Shown here in pieces: positions 6,406 through 11,038 of a stretch of 23,834 bases of DNA. The notes below the pieces were generated by a model. The model had not been told where the DNA came from, searched no databases, and worked only from the letters and a program-made list of their open reading frames with translations. The first letter of the stretch is position 1. Each line of letters begins with the position of its first letter. Source of the stretch: a virus; the IMG/VR virus record IMGVR_UViG_3300046328_000403, positions 1 to 23,834 of that record. The stretch is one strand, 5' to 3'. The translations under genes were made by a program, and so were the position numbers.

Positions 6406-6676
6406 AAGAACCTTTCTTAAATTCCTCTCAGTTTCACCGGCGATTTTCCAGGCGCTTCCGGCATTCTCTCAGTCCAGATTCAAGAAGAAGATACCAAAAG
6501 ATACCAAAGGTACTCAGAAGAATTCTAATGAGCCTCTCAGCAATCCGAGAGGTACTGGATCCGTCATTATGACTTATCCAGGAAAACCCACAGGAACCGG
6601 TGGTACTATATCATACAACGCAGAGAAAAACATGACTACGCATACCTTCACTCGAAGTGGTACATATCATGGTTAA
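6392..6676 (+). CDS. small protein with a twin-arginine (Tat) export signal
   Basis: A 94-aa protein whose N-terminus contains SRRTFLK at residues 4-10, an exact Tat consensus (S/T-R-R-x-F-L-K), followed by a weakly hydrophobic stretch (FLSVSPAIFQALPAF) and a plausible signal-peptidase site AFS-Q at 24-27. The mature part would be about 68 aa: a basic RFKKKIPK patch, then Gly/Thr/Ser-rich sequence (GTGSVIMTYPGKPTGTGGTI). Tat exports folded proteins, so a phage-encoded small Tat substrate is unexpected; it could act in the periplasm or envelope. It overlaps genes on both sides, and its base composition is more C-rich than most of the window. No homologue recognised. Confidence 0.7.
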   Translation: MATSRRTFLKFLSVSPAIFQALPAFSQSRFKKKIPKDTKGTQKNSNEPLSNPRGTGSVIMTYPGKPTGTGGTISYNAEKNMTTHTFTRSGTYHG

Positions 6677-6812
6677 ACCTTGGTATATCACTTGCTTCTG
6701 GCTAGACCCTAAACTATGGGTACAGAAAAGGTTCTGGTATTCTCGATTCATTACAAAGAAACACATCCTCTTGACCATACTCAGAATCTCCATGATTTTT
6801 GACAAAACTTAA
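6669..6812 (+). CDS. possible small basic aromatic protein
   Basis: A 47-aa ORF rich in Trp, Phe, Lys and Arg (VKPWYITCFWLDPKLWVQKR at the start), overlapping the end of the Tat-signal gene by eight bases. There is no good ribosome site and no family match. It is listed because it fills an otherwise empty 158-base gap in a region where genes are packed end to start. Treat it as a weak call. Confidence 0.4.
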   Translation: MVKPWYITCFWLDPKLWVQKRFWYSRFITKKHILLTILRISMIFDKT

Positions 6813-6829
6813 CAAAATTTAATTATACT
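6799..6829 (+). promoter_or_regulatory. possible promoter, TTGACA-19-TATACT
   Basis: A perfect TTGACA at 6799-6804 is followed by TATACT at 6824-6829, but the 19-bp spacer is long (18 bp if TTATAC at 6823 is used). The inferred start would fall at about the ATG of the next gene (6835), giving a leaderless or nearly leaderless message. Weaker than the other promoters in the window. Confidence 0.4.
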
Positions 6830-6834
6830 ATATT

Positions 6835-7080
6835 ATGACGAACATAAACTTCTTTGATATCTCACTATTCTCCCTTAACCTATTCTCTTTTATGTTAGGT
6901 GTAACTTGGGCTTTCTTTAATCAAGGCCTCTTTGGTAAACGAATAGGTTACTATATCTTTATGTACTTTGCTGGATTGGCAGCATGGTACGCAGCTCTCT
7001 ATTACTTCTCAGCGAATCCAGATTGGTATTCTCAGTTCCAAGAATTAATGAAAACTCCTATTAATCTGAATCCTCAATAA
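6835..7080 (+). CDS. two-helix membrane protein
   Basis: An 81-aa protein with two predicted transmembrane stretches, about residues 9-27 (ISLFSLNLFSFMLGVTWAFF) and 38-58 (GYYIFMYFAGLAAWYAALYY), joined by a basic loop GLFGKRI, and a polar C-terminus. No Shine-Dalgarno is visible, in line with the possible leaderless start. It might act in the host inner membrane. No family recognised. Confidence 0.62.
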   Translation: MTNINFFDISLFSLNLFSFMLGVTWAFFNQGLFGKRIGYYIFMYFAGLAAWYAALYYFSANPDWYSQFQELMKTPINLNPQ

Positions 7081-7089
7081 GGTACTGTA

Positions 7090-7272
7090 ATGGATAACTC
7101 GAAGGTTACGAAGGTCCTTGTGGTCGATTCACATGGTAATTTGGTAGAAAAGAAAGAAACGACTAAGAAGGTTCCAGTGATTACGGGTACCAGGAAAAAA
7201 ATTCTGGAGACACAGAGTCCTCCTTCAAAAATTTCCTCCAGGAAAAAGTCAGGAATTCGAAAAATCGGTTAG
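7090..7272 (+). CDS. small basic hypothetical protein
   Basis: A 60-aa Lys/Ser-rich protein: a short strand (KVTKVLVVDSHGNLVEKKE) then a basic disordered tail (SSRKKSGIRKIG). AAGG at 7080-7083 gives an acceptable ribosome site. The stop lies in the left arm of the 12-bp inverted repeat 7269-7280/7311-7322. No function can be proposed. Confidence 0.52.
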   Translation: MDNSKVTKVLVVDSHGNLVEKKETTKKVPVITGTRKKILETQSPPSKISSRKKSGIRKIG

Positions 7273-7322
7273 AAAAAAAGTTATCTAAACAACAGTCCGA
7301 CCACCACCAGCTTTTTTTCTAA
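7269..7322. repeat. 12-bp perfect inverted repeat around a 30-base loop
   Basis: TTAGAAAAAAAG (7269-7280) and CTTTTTTTCTAA (7311-7322) are exact reverse complements. The left arm includes the stop codon of the gene ending at 7272. The A/T stem is weak as RNA, but the T-run in the right arm could contribute to transcription termination of the 5963-7272 operon. Confidence 0.6.
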
Positions 7323-7334
7323 TACTGTCTGTTT

Positions 7335-7352
7335 TGTTGTTTTTTTACAACA
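7335..7352. promoter_or_regulatory. dyad TGTTGT-N6-ACAACA, copy 3
   Basis: A perfect copy with spacer TTTTTT. It follows the end of the 5963-7272 operon by about 60 bases and is about 170 bases upstream of the nearest promoter, so it differs in placement from the six promoter-proximal copies. Confidence 0.65.
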
Positions 7353-7520
7353 CATCGTGGCACCGTAACAGAATATCCACCAAGCAACACGCCAATCCTA
7401 TCACCATCCGTAGCACCACTCCTATACCACTCCAAGCGCCATTATTACCACTAAAATAATACTCCAGTCTTCCGCTATACTACTCTCCGCGCCCAGCCCC
7501 AAACGGCTCAAATCTTTCGC

Positions 7521-7548
7521 TTGACACTCCGGCCAGTTCCTGTATACT
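7521..7548 (+). promoter_or_regulatory. sigma70-like promoter, TTGACA-16-TATACT
   Basis: Perfect -35 at 7521-7526, 16-bp spacer ending CCTG, and TATACT (5/6) at 7543-7548 followed by GGTTTTATT, matching the shared downstream pattern of the other promoters. It gives a leader of about 63 bases before the ATG at 7618; dyad copy 4 lies in that leader. Confidence 0.87.
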
Positions 7549-7583
7549 GGTTTTATTGAATGAAAGCGGCACGAAAAGTCCGC

Positions 7584-7601
7584 TGTTGTTCCGATACAAC
7601 A
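7584..7601. promoter_or_regulatory. dyad TGTTGT-N6-ACAACA, copy 4, in a leader
   Basis: A perfect copy with spacer TCCGAT, identical over all 18 bases to copy 5. It lies downstream of its promoter, centred near +37, and ends seven bases before the ribosome site AAGGAG (7608-7613). A bound protein here could block transcription, or the RNA hairpin could affect translation. Confidence 0.72.
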
Positions 7602-7617
7602 CTTTATAAGGAGTCCT

Positions 7618-7956
7618 ATGGAATTAGCTGGTTTATCTATCACGGAATTAAAGCGTATGCTGGCGCTTGTGAATCACGACCTCAAAATGAATAAGCCCAC
7701 TATGAGCCGTGCTGCCAAGCGTGCCTCTAAGGCTGTCGCTCCGATTATCTCGGAATATGCTGAATGTAATATTATTGCTCAGAAATTCACTGGTACCAAA
7801 GCATTATCTCCAGTACATAATGCTAAACTCAAAGCGGATATTCAGATCCAGCGTGATATTCTCGATTTTATCCATAATGGCGGCAATATTATCACAAGAA
7901 AATCCCGCAAGAATATCAAGCCATTAACCATTACCAATAGTATTATATCATTATAA
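7618..7956 (+). CDS. basic helical hypothetical protein
   Basis: A 112-aa basic protein with a strong ribosome site (AAGGAG) and its own promoter. The N-terminal half is helical (LSITELKRMLALVNHDLKM), then a basic SRAAKRASKAVAPIISEY segment, and a C-terminal KSRKNIKPLTITNSIISL. The basic helices would suit nucleic-acid binding, but there is no recognised domain. It starts the odd region 7618-9217, where I recognise no gene. Confidence 0.68.
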   Translation: MELAGLSITELKRMLALVNHDLKMNKPTMSRAAKRASKAVAPIISEYAECNIIAQKFTGTKALSPVHNAKLKADIQIQRDILDFIHNGGNIITRKSRKNIKPLTITNSIISL

Positions 7957-8059
7957 AGCAGTATAAGCAACACCATTAACCATTATTACCATTACATTAT
8001 AGAAAGCATTATACATTATGACCACTACCAATACATTTGACATTAACCAATTATCATTA
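7922..8059. repeat. CATTA-rich low-complexity stretch
   Basis: Eleven CATTA pentamers occur between 7922 and 8059, spanning the end of one gene, the 61-base gap and the start of the next. Spacing is irregular, so it is not a simple tandem array. Confidence 0.5.
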
Positions 8060-8242
8060 TCCGCTAAGCGTGACCTAGTAAAAGCATTAAAAGAGTCCAT
8101 TAAGCAGTCCGTTACCATTCAGAAGCATAATAGAGTATTAATTAAACAGAATAAAGAAGCAGAAAAGAAAGCGAAAGTATTAGCTCAGATTAAAGCTGCT
8201 GAAGATAAACTTGCCAGATTAACTGCTAAATTATCAGTATAA
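8018..8242 (+). CDS. small coiled-coil protein
   Basis: A 74-aa highly charged protein. After TFDINQLSLSAKRDLVKALK, residues about 30-72 form a Lys/Glu/Ala heptad-like coiled coil (NKEAEKKAKVLAQIKAAEDK). The ATG is embedded in a CATTA-rich stretch and only a weak AGAAAG serves as ribosome site. It probably shares the promoter at 7521. No family recognised. Confidence 0.6.
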   Translation: MTTTNTFDINQLSLSAKRDLVKALKESIKQSVTIQKHNRVLIKQNKEAEKKAKVLAQIKAAEDKLARLTAKLSV

Positions 8243-8583
8243 CCATATAGTAGTATTATAATGGGCTCTGAAATATACCGAGTCCATTAGTAATATTATT
8301 AAGCTATTGATATTATTAGAGTTTTTATTATTGAGATTATCTGAGGATGCTTAGGAATACCTTTTAGGATTAACTAGGAACCACGGAGAATCACAGGAAG
8401 AAACTAAGAGCCATTCATAGCACCATAGTCCCGACTGGTATCCCGACTATATTACGGAAAGTAATAAAGGTTATAACTGGTGGTTATTAACGGAGTGCTT
8501 AGTGTATATTATAATGATTAATATAGTGGATTTTCTATTATATTGCTTATTATAATGTATATTAAATTAAAAGGAGTATTATT
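8243..8583. other. 341-base non-coding region
   Basis: Very AT-rich with many stops in all frames; only frames under 20 codons are present. It contains a weak GC-containing hairpin (GGGCTC/GAGTCC near 8263-8285), a repeated word TCCCGACT (8429-8436 and 8441-8448) inside an ATAGTC/GACTAT inverted repeat, and a possible promoter at 8487-8515. A strong AAGGAG ends it just before the gene at 8584. Confidence 0.5.
8487..8515 (+). promoter_or_regulatory. possible promoter, TTAACG-17-TATAAT
   Basis: TTAACG (4/6) at 8487-8492, 17-bp spacer and perfect TATAAT at 8510-8515, upstream of the small-gene cluster starting at 8584. It lacks the GG that follows the -10 box in the stronger promoters, and there is no dyad nearby. 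Confidence 0.42.
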
Positions 8584-8766
8584 ATGGGTTATTTTAAAGA
8601 AGTGATGATGGAGAATGAAGGTCGTTTTTATGATTATGTAGAAGAAAATGGTATTAAAATTGATGGTATTATCTTTAGTGATGCCGAAGCATTATTATCT
8701 GAGAAACCAGACCATTACTATTCAGCATTAGAAGCATTTGTATCTGAATTATATTGTGAGGAGTGA
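8584..8766 (+). CDS. small acidic protein, paralogue of the next gene
   Basis: A 60-aa acidic protein with a strong AAGGAG site. The core reads GRFYDYVEENG, then IDGIIFSDAEALLSEKPDHYY and a helix SALEAFVSEL. The next gene product has the same order of features (aromatic-rich helix, GI-FS motif, DP-Y motif, acidic helix), so the two look like diverged tandem duplicates. Acidic small proteins of this size can be DNA mimics or inhibitors, but nothing specific supports that. Confidence 0.68.
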   Translation: MGYFKEVMMENEGRFYDYVEENGIKIDGIIFSDAEALLSEKPDHYYSALEAFVSELYCEE

Positions 8767-8770
8767 TTAT

Positions 8771-8962
8771 ATGAGTATTAAATCTGAATTAGAAAGAGAT
8801 TTTCAGTATTATTTTGATGATTTACATGGTGATGTGATTATTGCTGGTATATCATTCTCTCCAAGTGATATATTGAAAGAATTAGATCCAATTGCTTATA
8901 ATGAGGAGTTTAATCATTATCTGGATGATATTAATGTGGATATTTACTCGGAAGAAGTATAA
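8771..8962 (+). CDS. small acidic protein, paralogue of the preceding gene
   Basis: A 63-aa protein from an ATG with GAGGAG at 8758-8763; an upstream in-frame start at 8738 lies inside the previous gene and has no site. The core IIAGISFSPSDILKELDPIA and acidic helix NHYLDDINVD align in order with the preceding protein (IDGIIFSDAEALLSEKPDHY). Together they form a short tandem family. The stop overlaps the next micro-ORF (TAATG). Confidence 0.68.
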   Translation: MSIKSELERDFQYYFDDLHGDVIIAGISFSPSDILKELDPIAYNEEFNHYLDDINVDIYSEEV

Positions 8963-9051
8963 TGGTTGATAAGGTGATTATCCCTATTATTGCTATTATT
9001 GATGTGGTATTTACTGTTATTATTATTAATTTACATTATAAGGTTATATGA
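8962..9051 (+). CDS. single-helix membrane micro-protein 1
   Basis: A 29-aa ORF, MVDKVIIPIIAIIDVVFTVI at the start: almost all Ile/Val, a single transmembrane helix with a short charged N-terminus. TAATG overlap with the gene before and ATGA overlap with the next. Too short for ordinary prediction, but the coupling and the repeated pattern across three ORFs support translation. Confidence 0.5.
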   Translation: MVDKVIIPIIAIIDVVFTVIIINLHYKVI

Positions 9052-9116
9052 TTATATTATCAGCGTTTGTATTATCTAATATTATGGTAGTTTATTTTAT
9101 GAAAGGTTGTAAATGA
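9048..9116 (+). CDS. single-helix membrane micro-protein 2
   Basis: A 22-aa ORF (MIILSAFVLSNIMVVYFMKG, then CK), a hydrophobic helix with a positively charged C-terminus, as expected for an N-out single-pass peptide or the reverse by the positive-inside rule. It starts in the ATGA of the upstream stop and ends in the ATGA of the next. The shortest of the three; it could be a chance frame, but the chain of overlaps argues otherwise. Confidence 0.42.
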   Translation: MIILSAFVLSNIMVVYFMKGCK

Positions 9117-9217
9117 GATTATTCTATAATGTATTAGGATTAATTGTTTGTGGTGTAGGTGTATTATTTGTTTTTAATATAGTAATGGTTAGTTTATATT
9201 ACCATTTTTACTTATAA
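9113..9217 (+). CDS. single-helix membrane micro-protein 3
   Basis: A 34-aa ORF (MRLFYNVLGLIVCGVGVLFV, then a hydrophobic stretch ending LYYHFYL), one transmembrane helix with a basic residue at position 2 and an aromatic C-terminus. It starts in the ATGA overlap with micro-protein 2 and ends nine bases before dyad copy 5. Small phage membrane peptides can act in lysis, superinfection exclusion or membrane-enzyme control; which, if any, is unknown here. Confidence 0.48.
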   Translation: MRLFYNVLGLIVCGVGVLFVFNIVMVSLYYHFYL

Positions 9218-9225
9218 TGGTGGTA

Positions 9226-9243
9226 TGTTGTTCCGATACAACA
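9226..9243. promoter_or_regulatory. dyad TGTTGT-N6-ACAACA, copy 5
   Basis: A perfect copy with spacer TCCGAT, located right after the last micro-protein gene and 48 bases upstream of the -35 box of the promoter at 9292, with its centre near -91. Its right half also overlaps a second possible hairpin, CCGATAC (9233-9239) with GTATCGG (9253-9259). Confidence 0.75.
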
Positions 9244-9270
9244 CTTGTGGAAGTATCGGCCAATCATAGT

Positions 9271-9309
9271 TATTGGAATATGCCATATTGATTGTGGTCT
9301 ATTCCAATA
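9271..9309. repeat. 10-bp inverted repeat bracketing a -35 box
   Basis: TATTGGAATA (9271-9280) and TATTCCAATA (9300-9309) are exact reverse complements separated by 19 bases. The -35 box (9292-9297) lies between them and the right arm is inside the promoter spacer, so a repressor or DNA-bending site is possible. Confidence 0.6.
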
Positions 9310-9319
9310 CCTGTATAAT
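9292..9319 (+). promoter_or_regulatory. sigma70-like promoter, TTGTGG-16-TATAAT
   Basis: TTGTGG at 9292-9297, 16-bp spacer ending ACCTG, perfect TATAAT at 9314-9319 then GGTATTTTT. The spacer carries the dyad GGT(C)T-N6-ATACC at 9296-9311. It is very similar to the promoter at 16719. It drives the GP88-like gene at 9371. Confidence 0.87.
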
Positions 9320-9370
9320 GGTATTTTTAGTGGTCATCTTGATTGTAATTTTTAAGAAAAGTGAGTTTAT

Positions 9371-10120
9371 ATGAATTTGTTATCAGTCGGTAATCCCAAG
9401 ACTTTAAAGGGAATGAAGCAAGGGTATAATACCTACATCCTGCACCTTGCACCTGCTTCATTATCTGGTCATAATACCTGTCCTAAAGCAACGGAAGGCT
9501 GTAAAACTGCCTGCTTGAATACGGCTGGTCGTGGCGGTATGTTTAAGCGTGGTGAGAATACCAATACTATCCAGAAAGCACGGATTCGTAAAACTCAGTT
9601 ATTCTATAATGACCGTGACCAGTTTATGGCACTATTAGTAAAAGATATTAACTTAGCGATTAAGCAGTCCGCTAAAGCAGGTCTTATCCCTGTTATCCGT
9701 TTAAATGGTACTTCCGATATTGCTTTCGAAAAGTATAATGTAACGGTTGACGGTATTACCCACTTGAATATCTTCTTTGCTTTCCCTGATATTCAATTCT
9801 ATGACTATACAAAGGTTCTAGGTCGTAAAGTAAATGGTATTGATAACTATTCACTAACATTTAGTGCGGCTGATGGTAATGATGCTGATGTATATGCTGC
9901 CATTCAGCAAGGTTACAATATTGCTACTGTATTTGGTATCAAGAAAACCTTGCCAATGCCTGAGTTTTACAATGGATTACCAGTATTTAATGGTGATGAA
10001 AGTGACCTCCGCTTCTTGGATCCAAAAGGTGTGGTTGTCGGACTATATGCCAAAGGTAAGGCTAAGAAGGATACAAGTGGTTTTGTTAAGTTTCCACAAT
10101 TTATGATGAAGGCGGCATAA
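9371..10120 (+). CDS. GP88 / DUF7227-like conserved phage protein
   Basis: A 249-aa protein. The N-terminus has LSVGNPKTLKGMKQGYNTYI, then LHLAPASLSG and a cysteine cluster NTCPKATEGCKTACL (Cys37, Cys44, Cys48), followed by NTAGRGG. This CPxAxxGCxxACL-xxxGRGG signature is what I recall for the 'gene product 88' family first named in mycobacteriophages and seen widely in phages. A long alpha/beta region with IPVIRLNGTSDIAFEKY follows. The cysteines may bind a metal or Fe-S cluster; the biochemical role of the family is not known to me. It has its own promoter and the next gene is coupled by TAATG. Confidence 0.82.
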   Translation: MNLLSVGNPKTLKGMKQGYNTYILHLAPASLSGHNTCPKATEGCKTACLNTAGRGGMFKRGENTNTIQKARIRKTQLFYNDRDQFMALLVKDINLAIKQSAKAGLIPVIRLNGTSDIAFEKYNVTVDGITHLNIFFAFPDIQFYDYTKVLGRKVNGIDNYSLTFSAADGNDADVYAAIQQGYNIATVFGIKKTLPMPEFYNGLPVFNGDESDLRFLDPKGVVVGLYAKGKAKKDTSGFVKFPQFMMKAA

Positions 10121-10281
10121 TGAAAGAATATATTGTTCGTAAATGGTTTTATGTTGATTATTTTGTCAAGGCAGAAACTCCAGAAGATGCCAATCGTATT
10201 ATAGAGGATAATGAGGTCGACCTCAAGAATCTGGAGTATTTTGGTGACCTTGACAAGTTACCGGATGTACAAGAAGCGTAG
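10120..10281 (+). CDS. small acidic hypothetical protein
   Basis: A 53-aa protein: EYIVRKWFYVDYFVKAETPE (a beta strand pair) then DANRIIEDNEVDLKNLEYFG and a terminal LDKLPDVQEA. The strand-helix form with a xAETPEDAxRI motif is like many small phage proteins with a beta-beta-alpha fold. TAATG overlap with the GP88-like gene implies co-translation. It is followed six bases later by a stable hairpin. Confidence 0.68.
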   Translation: MKEYIVRKWFYVDYFVKAETPEDANRIIEDNEVDLKNLEYFGDLDKLPDVQEA

Positions 10282-10286
10282 TTTTA

Positions 10287-10315
10287 TAGTAACCACTAAC
10301 AAATAGTGGTTATTA
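10287..10315 (+). terminator. strong hairpin after the GP88-like operon
   Basis: TAGTAACCACTA (10287-10298) pairs with TAGTGGTTATTA (10304-10315) over a 5-base loop: 12 pairs with one G-U. It lies six bases after the stop at 10281. There is no T-run behind it, so it may act as an mRNA 3'-end stabiliser or factor-assisted terminator rather than a classic intrinsic terminator. Confidence 0.55.
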
Positions 10316-10352
10316 GTAAGATTATGTAAGTAGTTATTAACTAGGAAAGTTT

Positions 10353-10520
10353 ATGAGATTAAAAGATAAGATTAAAGATTTGGTTGAGTATGATTTAGAA
10401 ATGGTCTCGGCTGTTTCTGAAGCAGAAAAATTGGCATTTATTAAAGAATTGTTGGAGTTTAAGTATGAACGGACTCCAATTGTTGATATTGAAGCAAAAC
10501 ATGAGGAACTGGATCTATGA
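10353..10520 (+). CDS. small charged helical protein
   Basis: A 55-aa protein, nearly all helix (RLKDKIKDLVEYDLEMVSAV, then EAEKLAFIKELLEFKYERTP), acidic C-terminus. AGGA at 10343-10346 serves as ribosome site. No promoter is visible directly upstream, so transcription may read through the hairpin from the GP88-like operon. The next gene starts in its ATGA. No family recognised. Confidence 0.65.
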   Translation: MRLKDKIKDLVEYDLEMVSAVSEAEKLAFIKELLEFKYERTPIVDIEAKHEELDL

Positions 10521-10630
10521 GTTATATTTGTGATGGTGATGTATTTGAAACATTGGAAATGGCGATTGAATATGCCAACCATGTATATTGTAAAACTGGT
10601 ATTATATTAGGTATTGAGGAGCTGAAATAA
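10517..10630 (+). CDS. very small conserved phage protein
   Basis: A 37-aa protein reading SYICDGDVFETLEMAIEYAN, then HVYCKTGIILGIEELK. The pattern xxCDGDxFxTLExAxEYAxxxxxxTGxILGIEE is one I recall from short T4-like phage proteins, and the strand-helix-strand layout is compact. ATGA overlap upstream and TAATG overlap downstream. Function unknown. Confidence 0.65.
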   Translation: MSYICDGDVFETLEMAIEYANHVYCKTGIILGIEELK

Positions 10631-10821
10631 TGTGGGATAGAACCGAAGCGATTGATACCTTAATCAATGACGATATGAATACCGTTGAGAATGATGATGG
10701 TTGGTATTTGAGTAGTTTATTAATTAATGGTTTTAAAGGGTATGCCAATTATACCGATGAAGAATTAATGAATGAATTAATGGAAAGAGATATTTCCATC
10801 CTTTTTGGAGAAACTGAATAA
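10630..10821 (+). CDS. small acidic hypothetical protein
   Basis: A 63-aa strongly acidic protein (MWDRTEAIDTLINDDMNTVE, then a middle WYLSSLLINGFKGYANY and an acidic helix TDEELMNELMERDI). The segment YxxxTDEELxxEL is typical of small phage helical proteins. One-base overlaps on both sides (TAATG). No known function. Confidence 0.68.
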   Translation: MWDRTEAIDTLINDDMNTVENDDGWYLSSLLINGFKGYANYTDEELMNELMERDISILFGETE

Positions 10822-10994
10822 TGAATACATGGGAATTCGTGGTACTTGAATTAAAATCACTCCAAAAAGGTTTTGAAGATTATCAACCAATTGTGGAATT
10901 GTTTGTTGAACAAAAATTGTTGTGTGGATACAACATTATTAAAAGTAAGGACCAAGTATATCGACTCCAAGATGCCAAAATGCTTGAGGTATAA
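10821..10994 (+). CDS. small hypothetical protein containing dyad copy 6 in its coding sequence
   Basis: A 57-aa protein (NTWEFVVLELKSLQKGFEDY at the start, YNIIKSKDQVYRLQDAKMLE near the end). Two unusual things: codons for QKLLCGYN contain the full TGTTGT-N6-ACAACA dyad at 10918-10935, and the -35 box of the next promoter (10984-10989) lies in its last codons. The protein may therefore be constrained by regulatory DNA. TAATG overlap upstream. Confidence 0.65.
   Translation: MNTWEFVVLELKSLQKGFEDYQPIVELFVEQKLLCGYNIIKSKDQVYRLQDAKMLEV
10918..10935. promoter_or_regulatory. dyad TGTTGT-N6-ACAACA, copy 6, inside a gene
   Basis: A perfect copy with spacer GTGGAT, 48 bases upstream of the -35 box of the promoter at 10984. 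This is exactly the same distance as copy 5 from its promoter. Conservation inside a coding sequence argues for a DNA-level function. Confidence 0.72.
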
Positions 10995-11011
10995 TGTGGT
11001 ACCTGTATAAT
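10984..11011 (+). promoter_or_regulatory. sigma70-like promoter, TTGAGG-16-TATAAT
   Basis: TTGAGG at 10984-10989, 16-bp spacer ending ACCTG and perfect TATAAT at 11006-11011 followed by GGTTGTATT. The spacer holds GGTAT-N6-GTACC at 10988-11003, like the promoters at 9292 and 16719. It drives the gene at 11039. Confidence 0.87.
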
Positions 11012-11038
11012 GGTTGTATTAATTGATTAGGAGCTTAT

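Larger units (their letters stand above)
7273..7617. other. 345-base non-coding region with C-rich + strand
   Basis: No convincing gene is present on either strand. It holds the right arm of the 12-bp inverted repeat, dyad copy 3 (7335-7352), a stretch at about 7353-7520 whose + strand is unusually rich in CCA/CAC words (the reverse of the G-over-C bias of the coding regions), the promoter at 7521-7548 and dyad copy 4 (7584-7601). An open frame on the - strand covers part of it, but has no ribosome site and starts inside the next gene. Confidence 0.6.

Noticed and set aside
7273-7617. A tRNA or other classical RNA gene in the larger gaps (also 8243-8583)
   Set aside because: No cloverleaf, anticodon arm or CCA-ended acceptor could be found on either strand in these gaps.
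7422-7643. 73-codon open frame on the - strand in the C-rich region
   Set aside because: It begins inside the + strand gene at 7618, crosses a strong + strand promoter and dyad, and has no ribosome site or family-like sequence.
8514-8601. 13- and 16-codon frames before 8584
   Set aside because: No ribosome site, very AT-rich, one overlaps the start of a well supported gene; not distinguishable from chance.
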